From Pelobates cultripes (Eukaryota > Chordata > Amphibia > Anura > Pelobatidae): a DNA stretch of 64,000 nt. A program made the translations under genes and the position numbers. Position 1 is the first letter of the stretch, and the number at the start of each line of letters is the position of its first letter. Under the pieces are notes generated by a model. It was given only the letters and a program-made list of their open reading frames with translations. It was not told where the DNA came from and ran no database searches. The stretch covers positions 73,297,834-73,361,833 of the forward strand of contig OW240912.1 of assembly GCA_933207985.1 (NCBI GenBank). Reading direction: 5' to 3'. This document shows, piece by piece, positions 39,201 to 53,900 of the stretch.

Positions 39201-41902
39201 GTATTTCACTTCCTCCCATACTGTGACAGTGACCTCTGCTTATGTTTCATTTGTATGTACCCTATTATAAGGAATCCTTACATTGTGAGTTTCCTAGTCA
39301 GATAAATAACTCCATTGATACACTCATGTATGTTTTCAATAAGGGGCACTGGAGTTCCTTAGTATTTTTTCTCCTTTTATGGCAGCGACCATTATGTATC
39401 CTTTTGTCAGCGATCACTCCGATATGATCGGGTGGATGAGTGTTCTCTATCCACCCCCAGTGTCGCACTTTAGTTACTGTCATACTTACCTGATTATATA
39501 CAATTTATCTAGTTAGTATCCAGTCATTTATTTATTTACTTTTTACGAATGGACGAGTATACCTCCCCCTAGAGACTTGGGTGATTTTGTATCACGCCCA
39601 CCTTCGTCATTATAGGTCCTGGCAATAAGAGGAGGGAACAAGCTACGTACCGACCAACCCTCAACTCACTCGCATGTACGGATTGGAGACTTATGATTTG
39701 GGGGAGTGTCTACATCCCTTTATAAACGGTTCCTAGTTCATTTATCGGTTAGCTCTTGACAAAGACGTATGGAAAAGCCAAAACGCGCGTCTAGCTTCTT
39801 CTGGCCGATGCATCTACTTTGATTGAGTTTTATTTTCTCTCTCTTTATTTTATTTTTACATACCTGGGCTCCCACGATGTCTTCAGTTGTTCTCTAACAT
39901 GCGCTGGAGTATCTCTATAGGTTCTTAGGGATATTGCTAGGCTGTCTCGAAGCAGCAGTCAGGCTTTACCGTTTACTTTGGGCTAGACAGTTAGTCTAGG
40001 GTGTTCTTAGGTGTCGTCTCTCCCCCCCCCCACGTCAGTATTGGGAGGCTACAATTTTGGTTTGTTTGAGCTACTTTTAGTAGTTCGGCTTTTTGGTTTG
40101 CTTTGTACCTCATTTGGCACCTACTATCCCTTGTTCTTTACCTATGTAATTATTATTATTTTTAGCGCTTTATAAATGTTTTTTCCCATAAGAACCAGAT
40201 CAGATCTTGCTTTCACTTATTTATAAGGGACCTTGGTCGTTTTACTTTGACCCTCTTGAGGCTCATATACCATTAACCCACTTACTCCCTATACCTACTT
40301 AGGTGATTTATAGGAGCTTATTATCCAGGCTTTTAATAGGGTTATTTTTGTTTCACTTCATCACTGTTTATACACATTTATGGTGCATTTAGTCTTGGTA
40401 ATTTTTTACCATACAGTATCACCAAATATATTTTCTTAATAAAGGTTCTTACCATATCTATGTTACTCTTTACATAAGGGGGTATTTTTGAATGTGAGTG
40501 GATTCCACCCACTATTAGCGAGTGGATTCTTCCCCCCATTTTTCTGTTTTTAATCTTTTTGAGAGTTTAGTTACTTCGTTTTCTTAGTTGGTTAGCCTGT
40601 TCTCTGCTGGGGTTTGATTTTGTTCATGCTGCAAAAAGTTGCCGTAAGGCTTTTGTCCTGCCAAATTTTTCATTTTTTTTGCCCCTGCTACATTTCCCCT
40701 GGCATGTATTATGTAGTGTACGAAACAGCGCAGACCGGCCCATCCAAGAGAAAACTGGTGTTGCCCACACATACAGCACACAAATAAATATACATTATAC
40801 ATTCCGAAGATCACCATATGGGAACCCACAATTTGCCCTCTCTATTTGCCCTTGTAAAACATAAGATCTTGCTGCCAGAACCTGTATAAATCAAGGTGGG
40901 CTCAGGATTGTGACTCTTCCACTAGTAAAGAAATGGACTGCTTAGCAAGTATACCTAATGTGTGGCCTTAACCCTTACCCTGCTAAACTGTACTGTACAC
41001 ATGTCAGAGGTGTGCTTTCATAACTCAACACCAAGTGCATTATTAGCAAACTTACAAATAATTAATATTTTCTTACAAGCAATGTTCATTGGTAAAATAC
41101 ACTCTAAACATTGCAGTTTCCAAAAAAAACTTCTTTAATGGGACACTATAGGCACACAGACCACTTCAGCTCATCGAAGTGGTCTGGATGCTGTGTCCCT
41201 GTCCCACTTAGAGAAACTGCAATTTTGACATTGCAGGACTACGACTGCTTCTAGTGGCTGTCAATCACACAGCCACTAGAGTCAGGGGTGTACCTAGAAC
41301 ATTTGGCACCCAGGGTTAACCCTGTGTTTGGCACCCCTCTACACTTTAAAATGTAAAAAAACACCGCAAGATTGCATAAATGTGTAAACCCCATGCCCTG
41401 CCCCCTTTTACAAAACCCCAGTCCTGCCCCGGTTCTACAAAACTCATCTCCTGCTCACCATTCTACAAAACGCATGTCCTGCTACAAAACCCCAGCACCC
41501 TCCTTCCACAAATCCCCAGCTCTCACACTCACACACGCATGCGCAGACAGTCACACACACTTACAGGCAGCATCCCCCAATAACAGGCACACTGTTACAC
41601 ACACATAGTCACATGCAGACAGTCACAGGCACACTGTCATATACAGCCAGTCACAGGCAGACAGTCACGCACACAAAAAACTACAGGCAGACAGTCACAC
41701 ACACACACAGTTACAGGCAGGCAGTTATACACACACACACAGTCACAGGCAGACTGTCAAACACACACACAGTTACAGGCAATCACACACACACACAATT
41801 ACTGGCAGACAGTCACAAACACACAGTCACAGGAAGACAGTCACACACACACAGTTACAGGCAGACAATCACACACACACACACAGAGTTACAGGCAGGC
41901 AG

Positions 41903-41936
<34 letters not shown>

Positions 41937-44900
41937 CAGGCAGACAGTTACACACACACATAGTTATAGTTAGATATTCACACATACACACACAGCTACA
42001 GGCAGACAGTCACACATACACACACACAGTTACAGGCAGTCACACATACACACAGTCACAGGAAGACAGTCACACACAGTTACAGGCAGACAATCTTACA
42101 CACACATGCACATACAAACACACACAGAGTCACAGGCAGTAACACACACAGGCAGACAGTCACACAGACACAGTTACAGGCAGGCAGTCTCACATACACA
42201 CACACACACAGTTACAGGCAGACAGTTACACACGCACACACACACAGTCACAGGCAGACAGTCAATACACACACACAGTTCCAGGCAGACAGTCAACACA
42301 CACACAGACACTCTCTCTCTCTCTCTCTCTCTCTTACTTTCAGACAGTATGGGCTGGAGGAGTGGATCCATTGAAGCTTTTGGAGTCTGTAAGTTGGAGA
42401 AGCAGGGACTCCTTCCTGCTTCCCCTCAAAGTGCAGCAGCAAAAGCAGCGGGTGGAGGCTGTGTTTAGCTTTGCCCCTGCTGTTTGGCTCTGCCCATGAT
42501 GTAGATTAGCCCCACCCCCACTTTTCTTACGTGCGGCTGGTTTTAAATGTTTAAAATTCTGTGGCCTGGGTGACTTTGGTAGTCCTATAATGATTTTGAT
42601 GGAAGTTATGTATGAGGAGCAGTTGTGAAACAATCACTAAATCACATGCCATCTGATTCCATAGTTATTGCTAAACTCTTAGAACTCGGCCCCTCAATTG
42701 CTCTTTCTACATATATCCCGTTATTATTTTTGAGCTGAATGGTTGGAATTGACATCCTCCACATTTCTATCTCTCCTCACAGCTTGGGCACGCAGACCGT
42801 CGCGAGAGCAGCAATACCTCACACTGCATGCTAGAGAAGGTCGCCATCTCTTGATGGATCGCAAGGTGGAGGGACTTGGCAGTATTCTTAGCTATGAGAG
42901 GGACTCTTAGTGGAATGGGCTGAAGTTCGACACAGGACATTCCCAATCCTTGTCACTCAGTGCTGACAAGTCATGATACACATAAGCCTTTACTACCCTT
43001 TCTTTCTTAGCACCAAGCGGTACACATCAACTGTTTAGCATGTTACATTACCGTTTACTTTCATTTAAGCTATTCATATAGTCAGCCGGTAAAGCCTGAT
43101 TCTTATACTATTTTGTTTTGTCTCACCACTGACTATTTCTCCTACTACTATAATATAAAAAAGTGCAGTATACCTAAATGCCATATCAATGATGCTACTA
43201 CCTGTTTTCACTATGCTTGTCATTGCTGTTGTGGCTTGTCAAGCTTCTTGTTATTTCCATGCACAACATTAATAAAGATTGGAAAAAAAAAGACTGCCTG
43301 TAGAGCAGCCACTAAGGACGCTTCCTTAAGTAACAGGGAGTTGAATTCCGTGAAACGACGCTGGACGTCCTCACATTTTGCATCTTAAAATCCCCATAGG
43401 AAAACATTGACTCAATGCTTTCCTATGTCGAAGGCCTAATGCACGTGTGGCACTTGCCGCACATGAGCATTAGGTTCCCGAGATCGTGCTTACGTCGAAG
43501 GAGAATGATCCATGTCACGTGAATCAGGTAAGTGTAAATGGAGTCAGGTAAGTGTAAAGAGATTTTTTTTAACCCTTTATTAGTCAGGTAGAAGAGTCAG
43601 GGGGATGCTATAGTGTTAGGAATATACTTTTGTATTCCAAACACTATAGAGTTCCTTTCATAACCTAGTTGTTCCTTTACAACTTTTTTTAGACCAAAGC
43701 ACACTATAATGAGACAAAACCTTGAAAAACGTACCTCCTTTATTTTCTCATTCCCTTCATTAGTAACTTATAAATGTAACATTTACATTAAGACTTACTA
43801 GAGAGATCTGCATACCTCTAGCCTAATTGACTTGTCTTTTTTTCAACACTTACTAAAAAAACACTACATTCAAGTAACTACAGCCTTGAAGTCAATGTGT
43901 ACATGGCACACTGGTTGAAAGACACTACCATAGGAAAGAAAATATATGAAATGGTGATGCCCTTGGTTGAACTTTTCAAAATGATCAATTTTATAATGAC
44001 TGAGAGCAAGTAGATTTCCGTTGTTTTATTCGATTCCTCGGTCAGTCTTTCATTCTTAAACCTATAACATACAGCATTATATACATTATATACAAACAGG
44101 CTAAACATTAAATGCAACAATTAATTAATCTGACACCAAGACGTTCTTAAAGAAATAATGAGAGCACAGAATGTACAGAATAAAAAAAATCTTTATTTTC
44201 ACATAAAAAAAATGCTTTTCACATTAATTCAGTTCCTTATAATAAAAAAGCTCATAATGCACTTTAACATTTAAAAACATATGGTGGAAATTGCAATGAT
44301 TTATTATTGCATTTGAGCTTCTAGATATTTCTAAACATGCCATTCTTTACATAATATGATGAAACAGATATTGGGAGAGGATTGGGGTTCAATACATCCA
44401 TATAGTATAAAATACTTTGAAATATGGGTACTACTAGGAGACCTGCATGTGATTAAAATCCAATTTACAGAGCAGGAGATAAAAATGTATAAAGCAGGTT
44501 AACATCTGATTGAAAATGAAACCATTTTGTTTTCATGCAGCATGTGTCTGTCACAGACAGGGGAGGTGTGGCTAGGGCTGCATAAACAGAAACAAAAGTG
44601 ATTTAACGCCTAAATGGCAGAGAACTGAGCAGTGAGACTTTAGAGGCATGATCTATACACACACACTGCTTAATTAAGCTAAAATTGTTTTAGTGACTAT
44701 AGTGTCCTGTGAGCGTAGGATTGTGGGAATTTTCAAATGGCAATGCCACTTTGTTTTTCTAAAATCTCAGAAGTGTGGGCAAGACGAGGTCCCCTAAGTG
44801 AGGTTAATGTGATTCCTACCACCCTTAGCTAAGTTACTTCTGCAACAGTGATTTTGTTTAGATATATGCTTTTACAGAGAATTGACTAGGGAATTTAAAA

Positions 44901-47900
44901 CATACATATGCAGATACAAACAGCTGAATTGTCATATATTTCCAGTTAAATTATGTTTGCTTTAAAATGTGCAATTCTTTTGTCAATTCTGCACAATTCC
45001 TAGCTTAGTGTATAATGCAGTTATCTGCATGTATTCTCCAATCAGCAGCCAGAATAAAATATATTAAGTCAGATAAACTAAATTCTGCTTTATTTAAATC
45101 ACCAGATATTCAACGTGATTATAAAAATCTAGGACAGCCTTTGGAAAATTTCTCTAGCCATTTTGGCCTACAATTTGAATCAATTTAGAATTTTCACACG
45201 TTAGTGAATATTCCGGAAAAAGTTCGCTGATCTTGACCCTAAAACTGTCAATATTAACCAACCTAACCTGTGAAATTATGTATCTGTACAATGTAGCCAC
45301 ACGCTGAGTATTGATTGACAGCTTTGCTTTACAGCAAATGAGACAACTGTTGATACTTGCAAATCTTCAAGTTATGAAGTTACCAAGCTGTTTGCTAGTC
45401 TATTAACACTTTGATTACAGCAGTGTGCAATAGTCTTTAAGAAAGGATTTCACATTTCTACGATAAACACTAATAATTTATAAGTTTGGAAACGCTCAGA
45501 TCTTAAGACAAAAATGTTTACTCACAGGGTCACACAGTCTGGATCTGAATTCCTCATATTCTGCAAATATTACATGACTCATGAGTCTTCCTGTTGGTGT
45601 CAGATGTATACCCCACGTTTGACCTGCTCGCATTCTGATGATTAATTTAAGTTTATCTTTAAACCATCACAAGCCATGATTCCCATAATTACCCGTACTT
45701 TCCTTATTTGGCTGTCAAAATAACTGCAAGCTATATTACGTGAAAGGATATTAAAGGTTTTAAGATAAGTATATTGCAGATATTTGCATGCATTATAAGC
45801 GGTGAAGCACGGCACAATTTTATTAATGGTCTGTAAGTCTGCTCTACTAAATATTTATCCAGAATTTTGCTTTAATTAAACATCAAAAGTTATTTTGATA
45901 ATACTGTTTTCTTTTGTACATTTTTCAAATTAATTTTTTTGTTGGACTTAAAAAAAAAAAATCATAGATTGTTTTAAATGTGCATTCGCTGGAACTAAAA
46001 AAATGTTAAACATTAAAAAGAAAAAAAAGAAAAAAGAAGGCTGATCATGTCAGTGCTTGCATTGCCAGTAATGTACGGCAAATGAATTATTTGCTGCTTG
46101 TGCTCAATAACTTTGACAGTTGTCACATTTCACATATTCTTACCCCTGAGTTACATTTCTTCATAGATACACTTGATGTTGGGTTAATTTAGTACAAAAC
46201 AAAAAAGACATAACATATTTAGATGTGATTCTATTTTCACCCAACATCTGAAGTCCTGGAATCTCTTTCTCTGTCCAAGGTCTTAAATTCTTGAGAGCTT
46301 GTTTATTGTTGAGGCTGTCAGTGCATTGAGAGAGAATGCTGGTAAGAAGGGCCTTGTAGACATCCAAACTGCCATGGAAAGTGTCCAGTAGATGTTTCTG
46401 CAAAGTTTTCAACATGATTCTGATAGAAATTTCCCCGGATACCAATACTGTAACTCCCATGCGTGTAATAAGGTGCATCTGGAATAAAATCATCCTGTGT
46501 TGGACTTTTATACTGGCACTGGTAATAAGGGGTCTCTGGCGAAGGCCTAGAATAGGGTGGAGAGTGGCTCTGCTGAAGACGGGTGGTATCTCCATAAGGA
46601 GAGTTAGAAGATACAGTTTGATGGCTCTGTCCTGGCATCAAGTATGACGTTTGAGGACAGTTGTCTTTCATTTCAAGCTGCCTGTTTCCATCACATTGAA
46701 GGTGACACTCAATATGGCTGCATGACCATTTCTGCTGGGTGTTGGAGTGGAGGAACATGGAGAGAGTAGATATTCTGTTGATGGCTCTCTTTAAGGTTGC
46801 AATCTTGGACAACCTCTTGCCGCTCAAGTCATGCTTCAGTGCCCGCCTGAGTGCGTTGAAAGCCTGGTTGTAGTCCAGAATTCTCTTTCGCTCTCTGACA
46901 TTGGCTGCTACTCTTCTGGCTTTGGACCTCACAGGCCTGGTCCTCTTCTTTGGCTTGGACTCTTCCACCTCACTCCCACTCTCTTGTTTTTCTGTTGACT
47001 GACTGCATTCATCGTCATGCTCTTCTTCCAACTCTTGCTCGTCCTCTGAGACGTCTGACTCACTGAGGCTCATATCTTTCGCCTGTGCTGTAGTTCTGAT
47101 ATCAGGACTGCTTGTGTTTCTATCTCTTTCTGAAGCAAGATGTGCTTTTAAAGGTTTTATGTATTCTTTCACTACTGTTGTAGACACTCCCATTGAGAAC
47201 TGCCTACTTTTTAAATACCACTTGCCTTGACATTTTTTTATTGTCCCTCCTCAAACCACCAACAGGTATCTTGCATTTTTTTTACTACCTGCCTGCAGGT
47301 AGACTGAGTTTGGTTTGATAGGTATGTAAGAGATCATAGAAAGCATGCAAGCAAGCGCCTGTACTAAGTACTCTTACATACTGATCAGCCAAATTATACA
47401 GCACACTTAGTTTCTCCTCTAACAACAAATTACAGGTCTTCCCTCTTAATCTGTTTTAGTTGATCATCTTAAAATCTATACTGCCAGAGGGCTCAGCAGC
47501 ACATTGCAGAGCAGTTATATCTTTCAAACGTCAAAGCTATAGAGAAATGTTAAATGTTTGCATGGGTAAATAGTAAAATAGCACCTTAGCAATATTGGAC
47601 TCTGATGCTGGCCATTCCACTAATTCCCACATACGAAGCATGGACAGTTACATGTCTTATCAGTGTCGCAAAAATCACAAACAGATTTTGACAGCAAATA
47701 GGAGCCTGTTGACCCATTTACTCCATTTAATTCAAATGTAAAAGTGCTGATTTGTTTCCCCATCTCAGGTGAGTCATGTCTCCATTAGTCTTCAGTCTAC
47801 CACCTCTCTTAGAAGACTATGGTATGCATCTACTACTTTTCTTTATTGATGTATCCTTTTTCTACAAAAATATATTTTTACACTATGTTAAATCACTTGA

Positions 47901-50900
47901 AATAGTTTGACATTTACCCATTCTTCTTCTGATACTACCATATGCATTATTAAAGAAACACTCAAAACATTATAACCACTACAGCTCACAGTATGTAGTT
48001 AAACCATTTGATAACTTATCCGGGGTCCATTGAGTTAAGCAAAGGTTAGCTTATTTTCTGAGAGAGCTCATCTGACACTCTCAGCCAGTGAGCCAGTGAG
48101 CCAGCTCTGCACATGCTAGGGATTAGCTCAGTTGACCTAAAAGCAATTTGTCAAATCGTTTGTAAACTGTTTTGGAATATTTACTCTAGCAGGGTACCCG
48201 GACCCTCCTGGCACCATCATCACTACAACAGGCTGTAGTGTGAATGTTGCTTGCTATGTTCCTTTACGCAGCTGTGAATCATTCACATAGCCCTTTTAGT
48301 TTTTCTTTTTTATAATGTGAAACATGTGACTTATGTAAAAAAAATTGATAAAGTCAAGGTATATTTATTTTTAACCACTATTCTTTAACTCCTTATGGAC
48401 CATATTTTATCCTTTACTTCTATCATAGGAGAATTCTGCTTGTGTAGTGTAGCTCTATACAGCCACATAGTCATTAATTTGCTTGGTAATTGGATTTTTT
48501 AATAGGATTCTTACAGATATGACAGCTCAGGACTTCACTGGTCTAATACATTAAAGTGAGCCTGTTATTAAAGGTTCACTTCAATCACAGTATAACCACC
48601 CATATTTCATTTATCATAGAGATAAATTATGTATTTCATTAGTAATTTATCACCGCAAGCTTACAGGGCTAGTCAGGGCATTTCTGTTAGCGCAATCGAT
48701 TTTTATGTCCTTTAATTAGATTGTGTCAGGTAGGCATTAAAAAATATGCAAAATAATAAATAACAAACAATCGGAATTCCACACATGACCATGACTACTA
48801 CTCAGACTCCTTCACATTAGGACACTACGCATGTGCAAGCCGTACACAGACTTGATGGGCAGAGATGGTGCCACTGAATAGGTAGGCTTAGAACTACAGA
48901 CATTTTTGTAGCTTACTGCAGTTATAAGCCAATGGTGTACAGGGACACAGAGACAGGGAACCTCCTTGCACCACAACCTGTTATAAGTGCATACACTGTT
49001 AACAACATTTAGCCCACAAAATCTCTTTTTCCTTAGCTCCATTGGCAGATGTTGAATAAAACAATAAAGAGGACCTTCAAATGCTGGCTGGAGGAGTAAT
49101 TGTATGCTAGTGGATTAATCACAGCAACTACAGTTAATGTTCCGTAACTGCTGTGATAGAGAAATGGAGACCTGACTGAGTGCTCTAAAGGAAATCTGCA
49201 CACCTGGCACTAATCTCTGAATATGTGTAAGAATTGCCTATAAATAAAATGCAAACTTGACATTAATTCCGTATATTTCTGGATTATTTAATTCAGTGAC
49301 GTATCCAGGGCTGAGTAGCTTGCCCCCATATTGCCCTGCTGATTACTGGCAGAAAGTATGGTAATGCTAATTGTATTTTACTAATCCTTCATGGTTATAT
49401 TCCTCATCAGTGCGCAGATCAGAAGCAATTTAATGGACAAGCAACAGCCTCTGGAGATAATTAGATTTATTATTAACATTTCAAACAAAGTGCTTGTAGC
49501 ATTTCACTTGATTTTCCGCGATTTTGCGCCTAAATTAATATTTTCCTTTTTTTTTTTTGGTTCTATTAATAGTTATTTGTAACTAGAATCTCTTCCCACT
49601 GAATATTTTATATCCTCAAACATATGTCGTAGCCGTGGGTTCTCAAACTCAGTGTACAGGAAACTCCAACAGTGTAGATTCTCAGCATTTCTGAATATGA
49701 GAGTAAATGACTTCTCCCATCTGCACAGATGATGTAAAGAAAATTACTGTTACACTAATTTTTACTTGGGGTTTATCCTCTGAACACCAAAATGTAGATA
49801 CGTGAAAGCTTACTTGCAAAGTTGCTGATTTGGAGAATTCTCCAACTATACTGTAATCATAGTTTGGCTATTTTAACCTTAATTTAAAACGGCATTTTCA
49901 TGCTGCGAGTAGGGTCATCTCTACTAAACAGTGAGCAGGCAGTGTGGCAGCTCACTGTTGTAAAAAAGACCCCCACTACTTTAATAAAGTGCCCCTTGGT
50001 GGGGCACCTATAAAAAATAATTAACGGAGAGGACACTTTGTCAAGGCTGGAACCAGCGCCAGCGAACCCGCGTGGCGCTGGAATAAAGATGAGTTTTTGC
50101 ACTATTTAAGGGGGAAGGTGTGGGCGGGGGGCACCTAAATTATGTTTTTAACACAATTTATTTAGTGGTTTGATCTTTTTGTTGAAAGCTAGTCTATCAT
50201 AAGTCATTTGTATTGCATTTATCAAGAAAGTTGTGAAGAATATATTTTCTAATTGAAAATTAGACTGGGTTAGTATGTGGCTGAGACTGCGTGAATGTGT
50301 GGCGAAGACTGTGTGAGTGGGTGAGTGTGTCTGGATGATCATGTCTGAGTTAGTCTTGAATTTTGGATCTCTCCTGAACACAGCATCTGTGCTTCTCAGT
50401 GATCATAGAAGTCAAAATTGCGGGTATGTCATTCCCATTTATATTACACCATTATATTAGACTGAAACATTATTACTAATAGTATTAGTATTAGCAGTAG
50501 AGACAATAGTAATTGTTTGAAAATTGAAAATGTTGTCAGGCTCTCCTTTAACAATGAAGTAACAGAAGCTTTTATTACAGTATAAAAAAAAATTGATCTG
50601 ATATTTTGATTGAAGATCCTAGTGAACATCTAATTCCAAGAGATGATGAACTACCCACTTCTAGTACTACACAAAAAAGAGATGAATTTTTTCAACAAAT
50701 TTTTCAGCAGCTATATCTTCCATTTGGAGTAAAGATTCTAGCACCAGCAGAAAATGAAATATCTACTCCTAAAACTATACAAATCATGGGTGGAAAAACT
50801 GCAGCTTCATCTGCAATCAGGAGTAAGGATCACGGAGAATGTCTAGCACCAAGAAATGATGAAAAACAATACAATTGGCAGATGAAGAACCAACAGCTCC

Positions 50901-53900
50901 TGGTGCAATCGAGAGTAAAGATCCCAGAGAATGTCTGTCACCAAGAGATGTTGGAATGTCCACTTCAAATACAAGAGATGATCGAACAACTGCTTTTCCT
51001 GATTCAAGCATCAGGAAAAAATGAAGTTGTCCAGCAAGCTTCTCTAAGAAAAAAGTGAATAAGCACGTTTCATCAAAGGTACGTCATTTATGTGTGGCAC
51101 AACTGAAAAGGTTGCTCTGATGATGTAATTGCACAGTGCATTGATAGAGTTAACCAAAATGATATCAGTTCGACATGTAAAGTCTTCAATACAGTTTACA
51201 GCTTAGCAAAAAGAAACAGGTCATTTTCTGACATTGAAGATGTGTCAGGAATACAAATGCTCATTAGACAAGAACTGGACTAGTTAGAATAAAGATCTAA
51301 CACATAAACCTAAAGGAAACAGTAAAGGAACACGTTTCAGGCCTTAGAATAAATGGGCTAGTGCCTGAGACAGATAAATGAAATGTCTGTAAAGAGACAG
51401 AGAATAAACGAGAGACCGGTTGAGGTCTAGGATAGCAGAGATACACAGAAATGATAGACAGATCAGGGTCAGGATAACAGAGGGCTAGAATAGTAAAACA
51501 AGCCAAGGTAAGAAAACAGGAAATGCAATACACAGTATAAACAGACTCTGAGATTGCAAGAACCACGGCAGGGCATGGGAACAAGGACAACCAGGAACTA
51601 TATTTACCCTATACTGGGTTGTGATTGGTTACAGGGGTTGTGATTGGTTACAGAGGACCATGATGTTCTACAGAGGACCAAGTTTGTATTCATCATCAAG
51701 AAGCGCCACATAGACTGACATTATAAAGAGAGACTAATGGGAGGATTCCATGTCATCTACAATGTCATAATGAGGAACCAGAAAGCTAGGAATTAGTGGG
51801 TGTGCATCAGAACACAGAAGAGACAGAATTTCTATGATCTCATGGCGCCACAAGGGATAGGTATCGTAACACGATGAGATCGAACTGCAAGAAAAAAAAG
51901 GATTGAATATGCGAACTGCTGTAAACGTAGTGGATCACATTGCTAGAGAAATTAAAAACATATATATATTTTTTAAAATCATAGAGAGGAAACTAAACCT
52001 TAGTGCTATTATTGATGAAGCTTCAGCCATATTTAATAAACCAGTGATCATCATTTTTGTAAAAGGTGAAGATTCTCATCTATCAGCTCTAATGTTCCTT
52101 GATTTGATAGGTTTGATTGCTCAGGACTATGCTGAGACTATCCATAAAACATTGTTAAAAGGTTTAAGTGATGTTTGGATTTGATATTTGAGAAATAATT
52201 TGGTTGAATTTGCTTTGATGAAGTTGCAAATTCTGTCACTGAAATAAAACAAGTGAATCACTTGAAAATGTTTATAGATAAAATCTACATGATTTGTCAG
52301 CAATGAAACAAAAAAACCAAATGGAACTTTGGGTTGAAATTATAAAGATTGGTAGGGTTTTGTGGCCAAAATGGGCTGTTTGCAGCTTCAGATCAACACT
52401 TGCTGTATGGCATCCTAATCCAGCTTTAAACCAATACCTTTCTGCACATAAAGAATATTCAGGAACGGCTTCCAGTTTTTGCAACAGATTCTTTATAGTT
52501 GATTTTGCATTATTGAAGAAATTTCCTTATTTTCTAATATCCTTCAAAACAGAAATTTAAATTTCGTAAGCGTAACAATTAGGGCATTTGAAGTACTCAG
52601 AAAAGTCATGAAAATTCTGAAAATAAAGTTGAACCTTAAAGGGACCTTCCAGTGCCAGGAAAACAAACCGTTTTCCTGGCACTGCAGGTCCCCTCTCCCT
52701 CTCACCCCCCATCCCAAGTTGCTGAAGGGGTTAAAACCCCTTCAGTGACTTACCGGACTCCAGCGCCGATGTCCCTTGGCGCTGGGTCAGGCTCCGCCTA
52801 TGCTCCTCCCCCTGGGTGCCTGGAGTGTCCCTTTAAATACAATCTGATACTTTAAAAAATATTGGCTGTGTTGAGAATGAAAAATGAGCTTGTCAAAAGC
52901 TGCTGGAAGCCATTATAAACAACATGCACGCCAGGTTGATGTACAGTGATCAGTTAAAATCAGGAAATAAGGCAGAAAACAGAGATAGTACAATTCAGGA
53001 AATTGCAAACACGCTTGACCCAGATATTTGAAATATTGAAGAAGTTGCTGTCTCTGGAAAAGCTGCCCAAGATAAGCTGTGTAAATTTTAAAAAAAAACT
53101 TTTCATTATGAAAGCAACACCAATTGTTTTGTGACTATTTGGAAAATGTTCTAAAAAGCAACGCAACATTAAGATTCCAAGTACTGTATAAAGCACAAAA
53201 GATATTCTAAATACCGTTTCTGTTAGTTCTGCTGTAAAAGAGAGAGAGTTTTCTACAACGAACAATATATTTTCAGATAAAATAAGCCGCCTCACAGTTC
53301 AGAATGATGATAATTTGATGACAATTAATATGATTGGATTTCTTCAGTTCAAACGTGGCTGAGAATAAATCCCACCGCAGATGACAATAGGGTTAAAAAA
53401 AAGGACAAATGAAACTGCACAATGAAAATTAGTTAGCATTTTTTTTAAGATAAGGTAAATAATTATTCATTTATTTTTATGCTTCATTTTTTTTTCATCA
53501 TGAAAAGTCAGAAATGGTTACTAACATTTTGGAATCCCACTTCTGCCTAGAGCACTGTGGGACCTTAATCCTTCCCTCTTTATAAAGGGTGTTATGGACA
53601 ATATAATACATAATCACTAGTGCAAAACAAATATATTGTAAATGTAGGATATATACATATATATGTTTGTGGTCAGAACTTAAATCGTATGTGGAAATAG
53701 AGGATAGGGGGAAAGTTGGTAGTGGTGTGCCAAAACCAAAGTACGAGTAGGCCTGTAATAAAGAGAGCCCATCAGAGGTAATGTAATAGTAATAGTAAGA
53801 TATTAGAGGAAGTGGTGGGTGGGGTCCCTCAAACTGGAAACGGCATAGGTAAGCAGGGGGGTAGAGATTATATTGGGAAAACCCCTCCCACAAATTCAGG